Of a stretch of 64,000 bases of DNA, positions 1 through 8,548 are shown one piece after another. The position numbers and the translations under genes were made by a program. Numbering within the stretch: position 1 is the first letter of the stretch; every line of letters begins with the position of its first letter. This DNA is from Saccharothrix sp. NRRL B-16348 (GTDB lineage Bacteria; Actinomycetota; Actinomycetes; Mycobacteriales; Pseudonocardiaceae): the NCBI RefSeq assembly GCF_001280085.1, contig NZ_LGED01000211.1:145152-209151 (forward strand). Reading direction: 5' to 3'. A model generated the notes under the pieces. That model was not told the DNA's origin, did no database searches, and saw only the letters and a program-made list of their open reading frames with translations.

Positions 1-2
1 GG

Positions 3-587
3 GCGGTCGAGCTGCTGGACCTGGTGCGGATACCGGCGGCGCGGCAACGGGTCCGCGAGTACCCGCACCAGTTCTCCGGCGGGATGCGGCAGCGGGCGAT
101 GATCGCGATGGCGCTGGCGCTCGACCCCGAGGTGCTGATCGCGGACGAGCCGACGACGGCGCTGGACGTGACCGTGCAGGCGCAGATCATGGACCTGCTC
201 GCGGAGATCCAGCGCGAACGGCGGATGGGGCTGGTCCTGATCACGCACGACCTGGGCGTGGTCGCCGAGGTGGCCGACCGGATCGTGGTGATGTACGCGG
301 GCCGGATCGTGGAGCAGGCGGACGCGGTGTCGCTGTTCCGCGCGCCCGGCCACCCGTACACGGCGGCGTTGATGCGGTCGCTGCCGCGGCTGGACCAGAA
401 GGGCGCCGCGCTGGAGACGATCCGCGGGCTGCCGCCCAGCCTGCTGCGGATCCCGTCCGGCTGCCCGTTCCACCCCCGGTGCCCGCGGGCGCAGAACGTG
501 TGCGTGACGCGCGTGCCGCCGGACGTGCCGCTGGGGCCCGGGCGGACCAGTGCGTGCCACTTCGCGGAAGGGGTCCTCGGTGGCTGA
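3..587 (+). CDS. peptide/nickel ABC transporter ATP-binding subunit (DppD/OppD type), 5' truncated by window edge
   Basis: This is the C-terminal ~194 residues of an ATPase subunit of a Dpp/Opp-family importer; the start and Walker A lie left of the window. Visible in order are the ABC signature FSGGMRQR, Walker B with catalytic Glu ([11 protein letters not shown]), the switch histidine in THDLG, and the C-terminal oligopeptide-transporter extension with paired cysteines ([14 protein letters not shown]). In this family the protein works at the cytoplasmic face, coupling ATP hydrolysis to uptake of di/oligopeptides or nickel. Its stop overlaps the start of the second ATPase gene by a few bases, the usual D-F subunit arrangement, so permease and binding-protein genes are expected to the left. 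Substrate cannot be told from the sequence. Confidence 0.93.
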   Translation, partial: AVELLDLVRIPAARQRVREYPHQFSGGMRQRAMIAMALALDPEVLIADEPTTALDVTVQAQIMDLLAEIQRERRMGLVLITHDLGVVAEVADRIVVMYAGRIVEQADAVSLFRAPGHPYTAALMRSLPRLDQKGAALETIRGLPPSLLRIPSGCPFHPRCPRAQNVCVTRVPPDVPLGPGRTSACHFAEGVLGG

Positions 588-1575
588 GCTGTTGGCGGTG
601 CACGACCTGGTGAAGCACTTCCCGGTGACGCGCGGGGTGGTGTTCCGGCGGACCGTGGGCCGGGTGCGCGCGGTGGACGGCGTGTCGTTCTCGTTGCGCG
701 CGGGGGAGACGCTCGGCGTGGTCGGCGAGTCGGGGTGCGGCAAGTCGACGTTGGCGCAGGTGCTGATGCGGCTGGAGCCGCCGACGTCGGGCACGGCGCT
801 GTTCGAGGGCGAGCCGATGTTCTCGTTGCGGGGCTCGGCGTTGCGGCGGTGGCGGCGGGACATGCAGATCGTGCTGCAGGACCCGTACACCTCGCTGAAC
901 CCGCGGATGACCGTGGGCGACATCGTCGGCGAGCCGTTCGAGATCCACCCGGAGGTCGCGCCGCGCGGGTCGCGGGCCGGGCGGGTGCGCGAGCTGCTGG
1001 ACGTCGTCGGGTTGAACCCGGAGCACCTCAACCGGTACCCGCACCAGTTCTCCGGCGGGCAGCGGCAGCGGATCGGGATCGCGCGGGCGTTGGCGCTGCG
1101 GCCCAAGCTGATCGTGTGCGACGAGCCGGTGTCCGCGTTGGACGTGTCGATCCAGGCTCAGGTGATGAACCTGCTGGCCGAGCTGCAGGCCGAGTTCGGG
1201 CTGGCCTACGTCTTCATCGCGCACGACCTGTCGGTGGTGCGGCACCTGTCCGACCGGGTGGCCGTGATGTACCTCGGGAAGATCGTCGAGATCGGCACGG
1301 AGGAGCAGATCTACCAACACCCCACGCACCCGTACACGCAGGCGCTGCTGTCGGCCGTGCCGGTGGCGGACCCGGCGCTGCGGGGCCGCCGTGACGTGAT
1401 CCGCCTGACCGGCGACGTGCCGTCACCGGTGGACCCGCCGTCCGGCTGCCGGTTCCGCACCAGGTGCTGGAAGGCGCGGGACGTGTGCGCGGTGGAGGAG
1501 CCGGCGCTCATCACGCGCGTCGGCGCCCACCCCAGCGCGTGCCACTTCGCCGAGGAACGGCACGTGGTGCCCTGA
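580..1575 (+). CDS. peptide/nickel ABC transporter ATP-binding subunit (DppF/OppF type)
   Basis: This is the second ATPase of the importer, 331 residues, a full-length match to the family. I chose the GTG at 580 because AAGGGG lies about 8 bases upstream and it overlaps the preceding stop (translational coupling); an in-frame GTG at 550 would put the start inside the upstream gene without a ribosome site. Motifs: Walker [11 protein letters not shown]-loop (QDPYTSLNP), signature FSGGQRQR, Walker [13 protein letters not shown], switch His (AHDLS), and the Cys-containing C-terminal oligo_HPY tail ([14 protein letters not shown]). It forms a heterodimer with the upstream subunit in the Dpp/Opp family. 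It is the last gene of the operon, closed by the hairpin at 1581-1618. Confidence 0.95.
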   Translation: MAELLAVHDLVKHFPVTRGVVFRRTVGRVRAVDGVSFSLRAGETLGVVGESGCGKSTLAQVLMRLEPPTSGTALFEGEPMFSLRGSALRRWRRDMQIVLQDPYTSLNPRMTVGDIVGEPFEIHPEVAPRGSRAGRVRELLDVVGLNPEHLNRYPHQFSGGQRQRIGIARALALRPKLIVCDEPVSALDVSIQAQVMNLLAELQAEFGLAYVFIAHDLSVVRHLSDRVAVMYLGKIVEIGTEEQIYQHPTHPYTQALLSAVPVADPALRGRRDVIRLTGDVPSPVDPPSGCRFRTRCWKARDVCAVEEPALITRVGAHPSACHFAEERHVVP

Positions 1576-1580
1576 TCCGC

Positions 1581-1618
1581 CGCGAGGGCCCCGGCCGTCA
1601 CGCGCCAGGGCCCTCGCG
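1581..1618. terminator. bidirectional hairpin terminator between convergent genes
   Basis: A perfect 11-bp inverted repeat (CGCGAGGGCCC at 1581-1591, complement at 1608-1618) with a 16-base loop lies between the importer ATPase stop and the convergent peptidase stop. There is no T-run, as is common in high-GC actinomycetes. Confidence 0.75.
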
Positions 1619-1629
1619 TCCCGGGTGGA

Positions 1630-3114
1630 TCAGCGGTTCGAGGCGGACTGGACGAAGTCGGCCAGGTCCTTCGACTGCTGCACCCTCGACGGCTCGTGCA
1701 CGTACATCATGTGGCCCGCGGGGTAGTACGCGGCTTCGATGTTGTCGTGCAGTTCCCGGGGGATCTGCAGGTGCGCCACCACGTGCTCGGCCGCGTAGTA
1801 CGGCGTGGCGCCGTCCAGGTAGCCGTACGCGACGTGCACCTTCAAGTGCGGGTTGGCGCGCATCGCCGACGACAGCTTGTTCGCCACCGTCACGTGCGTG
1901 CCCTCGAACTCCTTGAACGACCAGGGCCGCACGTTCATCGTCAGGATCTCGTACGGCAGGTCGTTCTCGTACGCCAACTCCGCCCGCACGTAGTGGTTCA
2001 GCGCCGCCGTGTACGGGCCGAGGATCGCCGAGTACGACGGGTCCTCGCTGAAGTGCTCGCGCCCGTAGTCGGCGTCCGCGCCGGTGAACCGCGAGTCCAA
2101 CCGGCCGACGACCTTGCGCTCGGAGCGGAGCAGCTCGGTGAAGAACCGCACGTGCTCGACCCGCAGGTCCACCCGGTCCACGTAGTCCTCGCTGAGCCCG
2201 GTCAACCCGGCCAACCGCGCTACCGCCGCCGCGCGCTCCTCAGTGGACAGCCGGTGGCCGCGCGCCAGCGCCCACGGGTAGTCGCGGGACGCGAAGTCCT
2301 CCGCGTCGGCCAGCACGTCCTCCAGCGAACGGTCGCCGTGCAGCCCGTGGTAGTGCGCGATCGCCGCGTACGTCGGCAGGAACAGCGTGTGCGGCAGGTC
2401 GTTGCCCTCGCTGAAGTCCAGCGTGGTGAAGTCCAGCACGGACGAGATCAGCATCAGCCCGTTGAGGTACATGCCGTACCGCGACTGGAGGTAGTCGGCC
2501 AGGCCCGCCGCGCGCGTCGTCCCGTACGACTCGCCGGCCAGGAACTTCGGCGACATCCACCGCCCGTTGCGCGAGGTCCACAGCCGGATCACCTCGCCGA
2601 CCGACTCCAGGTCGCCCTGGAAACCGTGGTACTCGCCGGGCTTCTCGCCCTTCACCGCCCGCGAGTAGCCGGTCGACACCGGGTCGATGAACACCAGGTC
2701 GCTGTGCGCGAGCAGCGTCTCGGCGTTGTCGACCAGGTCGTACGGCGGCGGCGTGAGGGCGCCGACGTCGCCGGAGACGACGCGGCGCGGTCCGAGCAGG
2801 CCCAGGTGCAGCCACACGCTGGACGAGCCGGGGCCGCCGTTGAACGCGAACGTCACCGGCCGCTTGGCCGGGTCCGCGCCGTCCACCGTGTACGCGGTGA
2901 CGAAGACCTCGGCCTTCGGCTGGTGCCCGTCGAACTTGCCCTCGGTCAGCACCTCCTGGCGCAGCACCACCCGACCGGTGGTCGTGGTGTAGTTCAGCTT
3001 GCGCCGCTTGACGGTGATGCTGTGCTGGGTGGTGACGAGGTCGTCGGCGGGGAGGTCCTTCTCGTCGCCGTTGTCCTTGGCGGCCTGCTCGTCGCCGTTG
3101 TCCTTGTCGGTCAT
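1630..3114 (-). CDS. serine carboxypeptidase-like protein, peptidase family S10
   Basis: A 494-residue alpha/beta-hydrolase of the S10 carboxypeptidase family, expected to release C-terminal residues from peptides. Seen: the oxyanion region FNGGPGSSS (residues 91-99), nucleophile motif GESYGTTR (Ser about 196), catalytic Asp in GYLDGATP and His in AGHMMY near the end. No signal peptide is visible; the N-terminus is instead hydrophilic and contains a short tandem repeat (DKDNGDE then AKDNGDE), mirrored by an 18-base direct repeat in the DNA. It is probably cytoplasmic, or exported by an unknown route. It is convergent with the peptide importer, a plausible functional neighbour in peptide use, but that link is only inferred. 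It is divergent from the UDG gene with about 30 bases between the starts. Confidence 0.9.
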   Translation of the reverse strand: MTDKDNGDEQAAKDNGDEKDLPADDLVTTQHSITVKRRKLNYTTTTGRVVLRQEVLTEGKFDGHQPKAEVFVTAYTVDGADPAKRPVTFAFNGGPGSSSVWLHLGLLGPRRVVSGDVGALTPPPYDLVDNAETLLAHSDLVFIDPVSTGYSRAVKGEKPGEYHGFQGDLESVGEVIRLWTSRNGRWMSPKFLAGESYGTTRAAGLADYLQSRYGMYLNGLMLISSVLDFTTLDFSEGNDLPHTLFLPTYAAIAHYHGLHGDRSLEDVLADAEDFASRDYPWALARGHRLSTEERAAAVARLAGLTGLSEDYVDRVDLRVEHVRFFTELLRSERKVVGRLDSRFTGADADYGREHFSEDPSYSAILGPYTAALNHYVRAELAYENDLPYEILTMNVRPWSFKEFEGTHVTVANKLSSAMRANPHLKVHVAYGYLDGATPYYAAEHVVAHLQIPRELHDNIEAAYYPAGHMMYVHEPSRVQQSKDLADFVQSASNR

Positions 3115-3144
3115 GGTCGAACTCTACGATCGGAGTCGCCGCCC

Positions 3145-3855
3145 GTGCTCCCGCTTTCCGCTCTTGACGAACGGGTCACCCGCTGCCGCGCGTGCCCCCG
3201 GCTGGTGGCGTGGCGCGAGGAGGTGGCGCGGGTCAAGCGGGCGGCGTTCCGCGACCAGGAGTACTGGGGCCGCCCGGTGCCGGGGTTCGGGCCCGCGGAC
3301 GCGTCGCTGGCCATCATCGGCCTGGCCCCGGCCGCCCACGGCGCCAACCGCACCGGCCGCATGTTCACCGGCGACCGCTCGGGCGACTTCCTGTACGCGG
3401 CGATGCACGCGGTCGGCCTGGCGACCCAGCCGACGGCCACCCACGTCGGCGACGGCCTGGAGCTGATCGGCACCCGGATCACCGCGCCGGTGAAGTGCGC
3501 GCCGCCGGAGAACAAACCGACCCCGGAGGAACGCGACAACTGCCGCCCGTGGCTGATCCGGGAGCTGGAGCTGCTGCGGCCGACGTTGCGCGCGGTGCTC
3601 GTGCTGGGCGCGTTCGGCTGGCAGGCCGTCCTCCCGGTGCTGGCCGCGGTCTGGCAGGTCCCGCGCCCGCGTCCCGCCTTCGGCCACGGCGCCCACACCA
3701 CCCTGCCTGCCCAGGACGGCGGCGAGCCGCTGCACCTGTTCGGCTGCTACCACGTGAGCCAGCAGAACACGTTCACGGGCAAGCTGACCCAACCCATGCT
3801 GCAGGACGTGCTGCGGGCGGCAGGCACCGCGGCCGGACTGACCACCATCGAGTGA
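3145..3855 (+). CDS. uracil-DNA glycosylase, family 5 (UdgB type), with replaced 3' end
   Basis: A 236-residue base-excision repair glycosylase removing uracil (and, in family 5, some other deaminated bases) from DNA. Evidence: N-terminal Fe-S type cysteines (TRCRACPRL), motif GLAPAAHGANRTGRMFTGD, later Cys pair around VKCAPPENKP, and the C-terminal motif CYHVSQQNTFTG. The only reasonable start is GTG 3145; there is no upstream in-frame alternative before the divergent gene. The last 27 codons (from 3757) occur again at 5833-5912 with four differences, all synonymous, and the two copies then diverge (GLTTIE here, GVL there). So the present tail was probably supplied by the inserted module to its right, keeping the enzyme complete. 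Confidence 0.93.
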   Translation: MLPLSALDERVTRCRACPRLVAWREEVARVKRAAFRDQEYWGRPVPGFGPADASLAIIGLAPAAHGANRTGRMFTGDRSGDFLYAAMHAVGLATQPTATHVGDGLELIGTRITAPVKCAPPENKPTPEERDNCRPWLIRELELLRPTLRAVLVLGAFGWQAVLPVLAAVWQVPRPRPAFGHGAHTTLPAQDGGEPLHLFGCYHVSQQNTFTGKLTQPMLQDVLRAAGTAAGLTTIE

Positions 3856-3874
3856 CGCAGCGGTAGTCGACACC

Positions 3875-3918
3875 AGCTGTTCCGCAAATCATACTGTTCC
3901 ACGTGTCGCGGAACAGCT
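3875..3918. promoter_or_regulatory. inverted repeat overlapping the start of the AbiEi-like gene, candidate autoregulatory operator
   Basis: A perfect 11-bp inverted repeat, AGCTGTTCCGC at 3875-3885 and its complement at 3908-3918, separated by 22 bases that hold a further half-site (CTGTTCC at 3894-3900). It spans the GTG at 3903. AbiEi antitoxins are known to bind inverted repeats in their own promoters, so autorepression is a reasonable inference. Confidence 0.5.
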
Positions 3919-5012
3919 CACAACATGGAACGACCAGTTCAGAGCTGGTGGAGTTGACTGAGCATGCCCTCCGGTCGGCTTTGCCTTCGGATTGGCAGGT
4001 CGACGCCAGGCGGGCGACGCGAGTCGAAACGCCGAGCGGCGTCGTCGAACTCGACCTTGTTGTCACCATCACCGCGCCCGACGGTGCCAGGGCCGAGGTG
4101 GTGATCGAGGTCAAACGGAAGGTGGAACCAAGAGACGTCGCCAAGGTGGCCGCCCAGATCAGCCGTTACGCCTATCCGGCGGAGGGGGCGATGCTCGTGT
4201 CGGAATTTGTATCCCCGATGACTCGTGCCCACCTCAGCGAACTCGGGCTGGGGTGGTTCGACCCCACTGGGAACATGCGGTTGAGGCTGGACAAGCCGGC
4301 GGTGTTCATCGACCGCGTGGGGGCTGATCGAGGTGGGTCACGCGACTCGGCCGACCGTCCGCTCAAGTCCCTCCGTGGACGTGCTGCCGCGAAGATCGTG
4401 CTCGCACTGTGCGAGACCTCCTTGCCGGTCGGTGTCCGGGACCTCGCCGCACGAGCGCAAGTCAGCGCGGCGACGAGCGCGAGGGTCCTGGACTTGCTCG
4501 ATCGGGAAGCGGTCGTCACCAGGGGTGGAGACGGGGTCGTCAACGCTGTTCGCAAGCGGTCGCTGATCGGTCGCTGGGCTCAGGACTACAAGGTCATGAC
4601 GTCGAACGAGGTCGTGGCGACGCTGGACCCACGCGGGTTGAACCACGCGTTGAAAGCGCTGTCCTCTGTGGAAACCCGCTTTGCCGTGACCGGCTCGGCA
4701 GCGGTGCGTGCGTACCTGCCGGACGACATGACACCTGTGTCGCCACTGGTCTCGTTGAGCCTGTACGCCGAGGACCCCACCGGTCTGATGGGCCAACTGG
4801 GGTTGAGAGCCGTTGAGCGCGGGGCGAACGTGCTGGTCATGCGACCGTACGACGGTGTCGTCCACACCAAGGCACAACGTGTCGGAGGAATCGACTATGC
4901 CGCACCCTCGCAGGTCGTGGCGGATCTGTTGACCGGGTCTGGTCGGTCGGGTGAAGAGGCCGAGCAGTTGATGGCGGTGCTCGAAGCGAGTGGACAAGGT
5001 TGGGAACGATGA
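3903..5012 (+). CDS. AbiEi-like regulator/antitoxin with N-terminal PD-(D/E)XK-like domain and winged HTH
   Basis: 369 residues. Residues ~15-130 look like a restriction-endonuclease fold: D51 in VELDLVV, then E69-V-K71 (IEVKRK) and Q85, the spacing of a PD-(D/E)XK core. Residues ~150-205 form a winged helix (VRDLAARAQVSAATSARVL). The C-terminal third (FAVTGSAAVRAYLP, then IDYAAPSQVVADLL) resembles the C-terminal domain of AbiEi-type antitoxins. It precedes a nucleotidyltransferase gene with an ATGA stop/start overlap, as in type IV toxin-antitoxin pairs. The likely role is promoter binding and control of the partner; whether the nuclease-like domain cuts DNA is unknown. GTG 3903 is the first start, but GTG 3948 is also possible since the inverted repeat covers the former. 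Codon use is less GC-biased than neighbours, suggesting transfer. Confidence 0.65.
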   Translation: MSRNSSQHGTTSSELVELTEHALRSALPSDWQVDARRATRVETPSGVVELDLVVTITAPDGARAEVVIEVKRKVEPRDVAKVAAQISRYAYPAEGAMLVSEFVSPMTRAHLSELGLGWFDPTGNMRLRLDKPAVFIDRVGADRGGSRDSADRPLKSLRGRAAAKIVLALCETSLPVGVRDLAARAQVSAATSARVLDLLDREAVVTRGGDGVVNAVRKRSLIGRWAQDYKVMTSNEVVATLDPRGLNHALKALSSVETRFAVTGSAAVRAYLPDDMTPVSPLVSLSLYAEDPTGLMGQLGLRAVERGANVLVMRPYDGVVHTKAQRVGGIDYAAPSQVVADLLTGSGRSGEEAEQLMAVLEASGQGWER

Positions 5013-5830
5013 CTCCGCAGGAGTACGTCAGGGCGCGTGCTGTGCTGCTGGACGCCCTCGATGGATTGGGCCCGCACCGCGACGCGGTTGTGCTCGTCGG
5101 TGCGCAAGCGGTCTACCTGCATACAGGCGATGCCGACTTCGCGACCGCGCCGACCACAACGGATGCGGACCTGGCATTGGTACCTGATCGGCTGGCGGAC
5201 GAGCCTTCGATCGTGGACGCGATGCGTGCTGCCGGATTCGTTCCGGGCAGCCAGCCGGGGAGTTGGTTGGGCTCCGGTCAGATCATGGTCGACCTCATGG
5301 CCCCCGAGGCACTGTGCGGCCCGGGCGGCCGGCGATCCGCCCACCTACAGCCCCCGCACGACGACAAGATCACTGCACGCCGGACATTGGGACTTGAGGC
5401 GGCGGTGGTTGACAACCAGCTTCACGTGATCAGTGCTCTGGACGGCGGGGATTCCCGATCGTTCGAGATCAAGGTGGCAGGGCCGGCCGCGCTCGTCGTG
5501 TCGAAGGTCATCAAGATCGCGGAACGGCGGGAGCAGCCTCACCGACTCAAGCCGAAGGATGGACTCGACGTGCTTCGGTTGCTTCGCGCCGTCGACACCG
5601 CGCCGCTCGCCCGCAGCCTCCGAGGTGTCATGTCGGATGCTCTCTCAAGCACGGTGGTGAAGCAGGCAGTCGAAAACCTCCGCGAACTCGCGGCCGGACC
5701 GGAGGACTTGCTTCCCGTTCTCGCCGCCGCTGCCGAGATGGGCTTCGCCGATCTCGATGAGATCAAGATGTCGATGGTGGCCCTGGTCGACGACCTGCTG
5801 CGCGAACTCGACGGTGTGAACACTGGGTGA
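5009..5830 (+). CDS. nucleotidyltransferase-fold protein, AbiEii-like candidate toxin
   Basis: 273 residues, starting at the ATG that overlaps the upstream TGA; a TTG at 5000 is in frame but less likely. The first 60 residues show a nucleotidyltransferase pattern: LVGAQAVYLHTG (equivalent of the G-G/S helix) followed by TTDADLAL with the D-x-D metal-binding pair. The rest is helical, with a segment (ALVVSKVIKIAERR, KDGLDVLRLLRAV) like those in AbiEii/DUF1814-type proteins, where Lys and Asp contribute to the active site. Family knowledge: such enzymes add nucleotides to RNA or tRNA and act as growth-inhibiting toxins or phage-exclusion factors. It is the last gene of the inserted module. Function here is inferred only from fold and context. 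Confidence 0.6.
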   Translation: MTPQEYVRARAVLLDALDGLGPHRDAVVLVGAQAVYLHTGDADFATAPTTTDADLALVPDRLADEPSIVDAMRAAGFVPGSQPGSWLGSGQIMVDLMAPEALCGPGGRRSAHLQPPHDDKITARRTLGLEAAVVDNQLHVISALDGGDSRSFEIKVAGPAALVVSKVIKIAERREQPHRLKPKDGLDVLRLLRAVDTAPLARSLRGVMSDALSSTVVKQAVENLRELAAGPEDLLPVLAAAAEMGFADLDEIKMSMVALVDDLLRELDGVNTG

Positions 5831-5832
5831 TC

Positions 5833-5922
5833 AGCCAGCAGAACACGTTCACGGGCAAGCTGACCCAGCCCATGCTGCAGGACGTGCTGCGTGCGGCCGG
5901 CACCGCGGCGGGCGTCCTGTAG
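5833..5922 (+). pseudogene. orphan 3' fragment of a uracil-DNA glycosylase gene
   Basis: In frame, this encodes the UDG C-terminus from SQQNTFTGKLTQ to GTAAGVL and then TAG (5920-5922). There is no start or upstream domain. It begins three bases after the nucleotidyltransferase stop and ends ten bases before the stop of the convergent gene at 5933, consistent with being the former natural end of the UDG gene. Confidence 0.85.
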
Positions 5923-5932
5923 CCCAGGGCTG

Positions 5933-6364
5933 CTAGCCGTACAGGTGGGCGTGCACGCCCGGGTCGTTGACCAGCACGAAGTCGACCACCTGCCAGAACT
6001 CCGGCAGCCGCGGGTGGGCCAGGCCGGCCTCGCGGGACAGCAGCAGGCCGTGCACCTCGCCGCCCGACCCGTCCATGCACGCCCGCACCAGCGTCGCCGC
6101 CGGCTGGTCGCTGCCCTCGACCGGGCCGACGCGGCAGCCGAACGTCACGTGGTCCTCGGCCGACGCGGTGTCCCAGGTGCCCAGGATGACGTCGATCCAC
6201 ACGTCGTGCGGCTGGTCCCGGTGGTGGTAGCAGTTCGCGAAGTAGGCCGCGTGGCGGTCGCCGGCGCGGTCCACGAAGTTCCACGACCGCTCGATCGGCT
6301 CGCGGCAGCACCCGCACTCGTACCGCGTCGCCTGGCGCAGGTCGGCATCCGTGGTCAAGGTCAC
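5933..6364 (-). CDS. conserved hypothetical protein with CxCC and Cys/His zinc-ribbon-like N-terminus
   Basis: 143 residues. The N-terminal part has YECGCCREPIERSWNFVD followed by FANCYHHRD, a Cys/His pattern that could bind zinc. The remainder is an alpha/beta stretch with no motif I can name (WQVVDFVLVNDPGVHAHLYG at the C-terminus). No signal peptide or membrane segment. It was probably the original convergent neighbour of the UDG gene before the module between them was inserted. I do not recognise the family and assign no function. Confidence 0.75.
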   Translation of the reverse strand: MTLTTDADLRQATRYECGCCREPIERSWNFVDRAGDRHAAYFANCYHHRDQPHDVWIDVILGTWDTASAEDHVTFGCRVGPVEGSDQPAATLVRACMDGSGGEVHGLLLSREAGLAHPRLPEFWQVVDFVLVNDPGVHAHLYG

Positions 6365-6453
6365 CGCCGCACCCTAGCCACGCGGTTGGCCCGGTTGGCC
6401 GCGTTCCGGGCAAACGAGCCACACCGCACCAGGGCGACAGGCATCCTTGGTCC

Positions 6454-7116
6454 ATGAAGCCGCGGCTCGCGCTCGTCCTCGCGATCGGGTCGGCGCTCGT
6501 CCTCATCGCCCTCGCGGCACGCGGCACGTCACCGGTGCGCTACCAGGACCGCCCCGTGGGCGACGAAGAGGCACCCACGCCGCCATCGGAGTCGCAGCCG
6601 CCGCTGGACGCCGACATGGAGGGCTCCACGGCCGCCGGGTCGCTGCTCGTCTTCCTGATCGTCCTCATCGTGGTGGCGGTCGTCGGCGTCGTCTGGCTGC
6701 TGATCTCGCTCGGCGTGTTCCGGCGCGGCCGGAAGCGTCGTGGCGCCGGTGCCGCCGTCGACGCGCCCGACCTGCCCGACGAGCACGCGACCCCGCCGCC
6801 GATCCTCGTCCGACGGGCCGCCGAAGCCCTCGAAGAGCTGCGCGACCACGCGACCGGACCGCCCGGCGACGCGGTGATCGCCGCCTGGCTCACCCTCGAA
6901 CGGGCCGCGCAGGACAGCGGCGTGCCGCGCCAGGACCACCAGACGGCCACCGAGTTCACCGGCGACCTGCTGCGCCGCTACCGCGTGGACGAGCAGGCGA
7001 CCGGCACGCTGCGCCGCGTCTACCAGCGGGCCAGGTTCGGCACGGCCGAGGTCACCGCGGCCGACGCCCGCACCGCCGCCGACGCGTTGGCGCACATCGT
7101 GCGGGACCTGCGGTGA
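6454..7116 (+). CDS. DUF4129 domain membrane protein, first gene of the MoxR/DUF58 operon
   Basis: 220 residues: an N-terminal hydrophobic helix (~5-24), an acidic/proline periplasm-side linker, a second helix (~65-90, LLVFLIVLIVVAVVGVVWLL), an Arg-rich stop-transfer (RRGRKRRG), and a cytoplasmic C-terminal DUF4129 region (AWLTLERAAQDSG, LLRRYRVDEQ, YQRARFG). DUF4129 proteins usually accompany MoxR ATPases and DUF58 proteins, and some are fused to transglutaminase domains; this one is not. It is followed with a GTGA overlap by the next gene, so all four genes (6454-9945) should be cotranscribed. The role of the system in actinomycetes is not established; a chaperone or envelope assembly role is the usual proposal. 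Confidence 0.85.
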   Translation: MKPRLALVLAIGSALVLIALAARGTSPVRYQDRPVGDEEAPTPPSESQPPLDADMEGSTAAGSLLVFLIVLIVVAVVGVVWLLISLGVFRRGRKRRGAGAAVDAPDLPDEHATPPPILVRRAAEALEELRDHATGPPGDAVIAAWLTLERAAQDSGVPRQDHQTATEFTGDLLRRYRVDEQATGTLRRVYQRARFGTAEVTAADARTAADALAHIVRDLR

Positions 7117-7576
7117 ACGCCCTCGTTGACGGCCTGGGACGCGCGGTCGCGCTGGCCGTCGCGGTCGCGGCCGGCACCGCGTTCGTGCTGGTCCGGGTGG
7201 GTGCGCCGTGGCTGTGGGCGGTGGTGCTCGCGCTGCCCGTCGGCGGGCTGGCGCTCCTCGTCGCACGCCTGCCGCGCGCGACGGACATCGTCTGGTCGCA
7301 GCAGCCCGCGACCCTGTCCACCGCCACGTCCGTGCAGGCCAGCACGCTCGCGAGCCGGCTCGCCGAGGCCGCCGTCGACCAGGACCGGTTCGTCAACCGC
7401 GTCCAGCCCCGGCTGCGCAGGCTCGCGGAAGCACGGCTGCGGCAGGAGCACGGCGTGCACGACCTCCACGACCCGAAGGCCCGCGAGGTGCTCGGCGCCG
7501 ACCTGCACCGCCTGCTCACCGACCCGAAAGCGCCGCTGCCCGAGCCGTCGAAGCTCGCCGACCTCCTGGAGAACCT

Positions 7577-7580
<4 letters not shown>
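7113..7580 (+). CDS. small membrane protein of the MoxR/DUF58 operon
   Basis: 155 residues starting at the GTG that overlaps the previous stop (GTGA) and ending in another GTGA overlap with moxR. Two adjacent transmembrane helices (~8-25 and ~30-48) are followed by a soluble domain rich in Arg/Glu (FVNRVQPRLRRLAEARLRQ, HDLHDPKAREVLG, LHRLLTDP). Proteins of this shape occur as the second gene in many actinobacterial DUF4129-MoxR-DUF58 operons. No enzymatic motif is visible. Its tight coupling suggests it works in a complex with its neighbours, perhaps as membrane partner of the DUF4129 protein. Confidence 0.8.

Positions 7581-8544
<964 letters not shown>

Positions 8545-8548
<4 letters not shown>

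Larger units (their letters stand above)
3757..5912. mobile_element. candidate gene-restoring integrated element carrying a TA-like gene pair, bounded by 80-bp direct repeats of the UDG 3' end
   Basis: The segments 3757-3836 and 5833-5912 match at 76 of 80 positions; the first 35 are identical, a possible recombination core, and all four mismatches fall at third codon positions of the UDG frame. Between them lie only two genes (3903-5012 and 5009-5830), visibly less GC-rich than the flanks. The left copy completes the UDG gene; the right copy is the orphaned original or donor 3' end. This is the layout left by site-specific integration into a gene 3' end. No integrase, transposase or terminal inverted repeat is visible, so the recombinase acted in trans, was lost, or the insertion arose by homologous recombination. 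Confidence 0.7.

Noticed and set aside
1696..3144. Long plus-strand open frame upstream of and in phase with the UDG gene
   Set aside because: It lies opposite the S10 peptidase, has an Arg/Val/His-rich composition typical of antisense frames in high-GC DNA, and has no family features.
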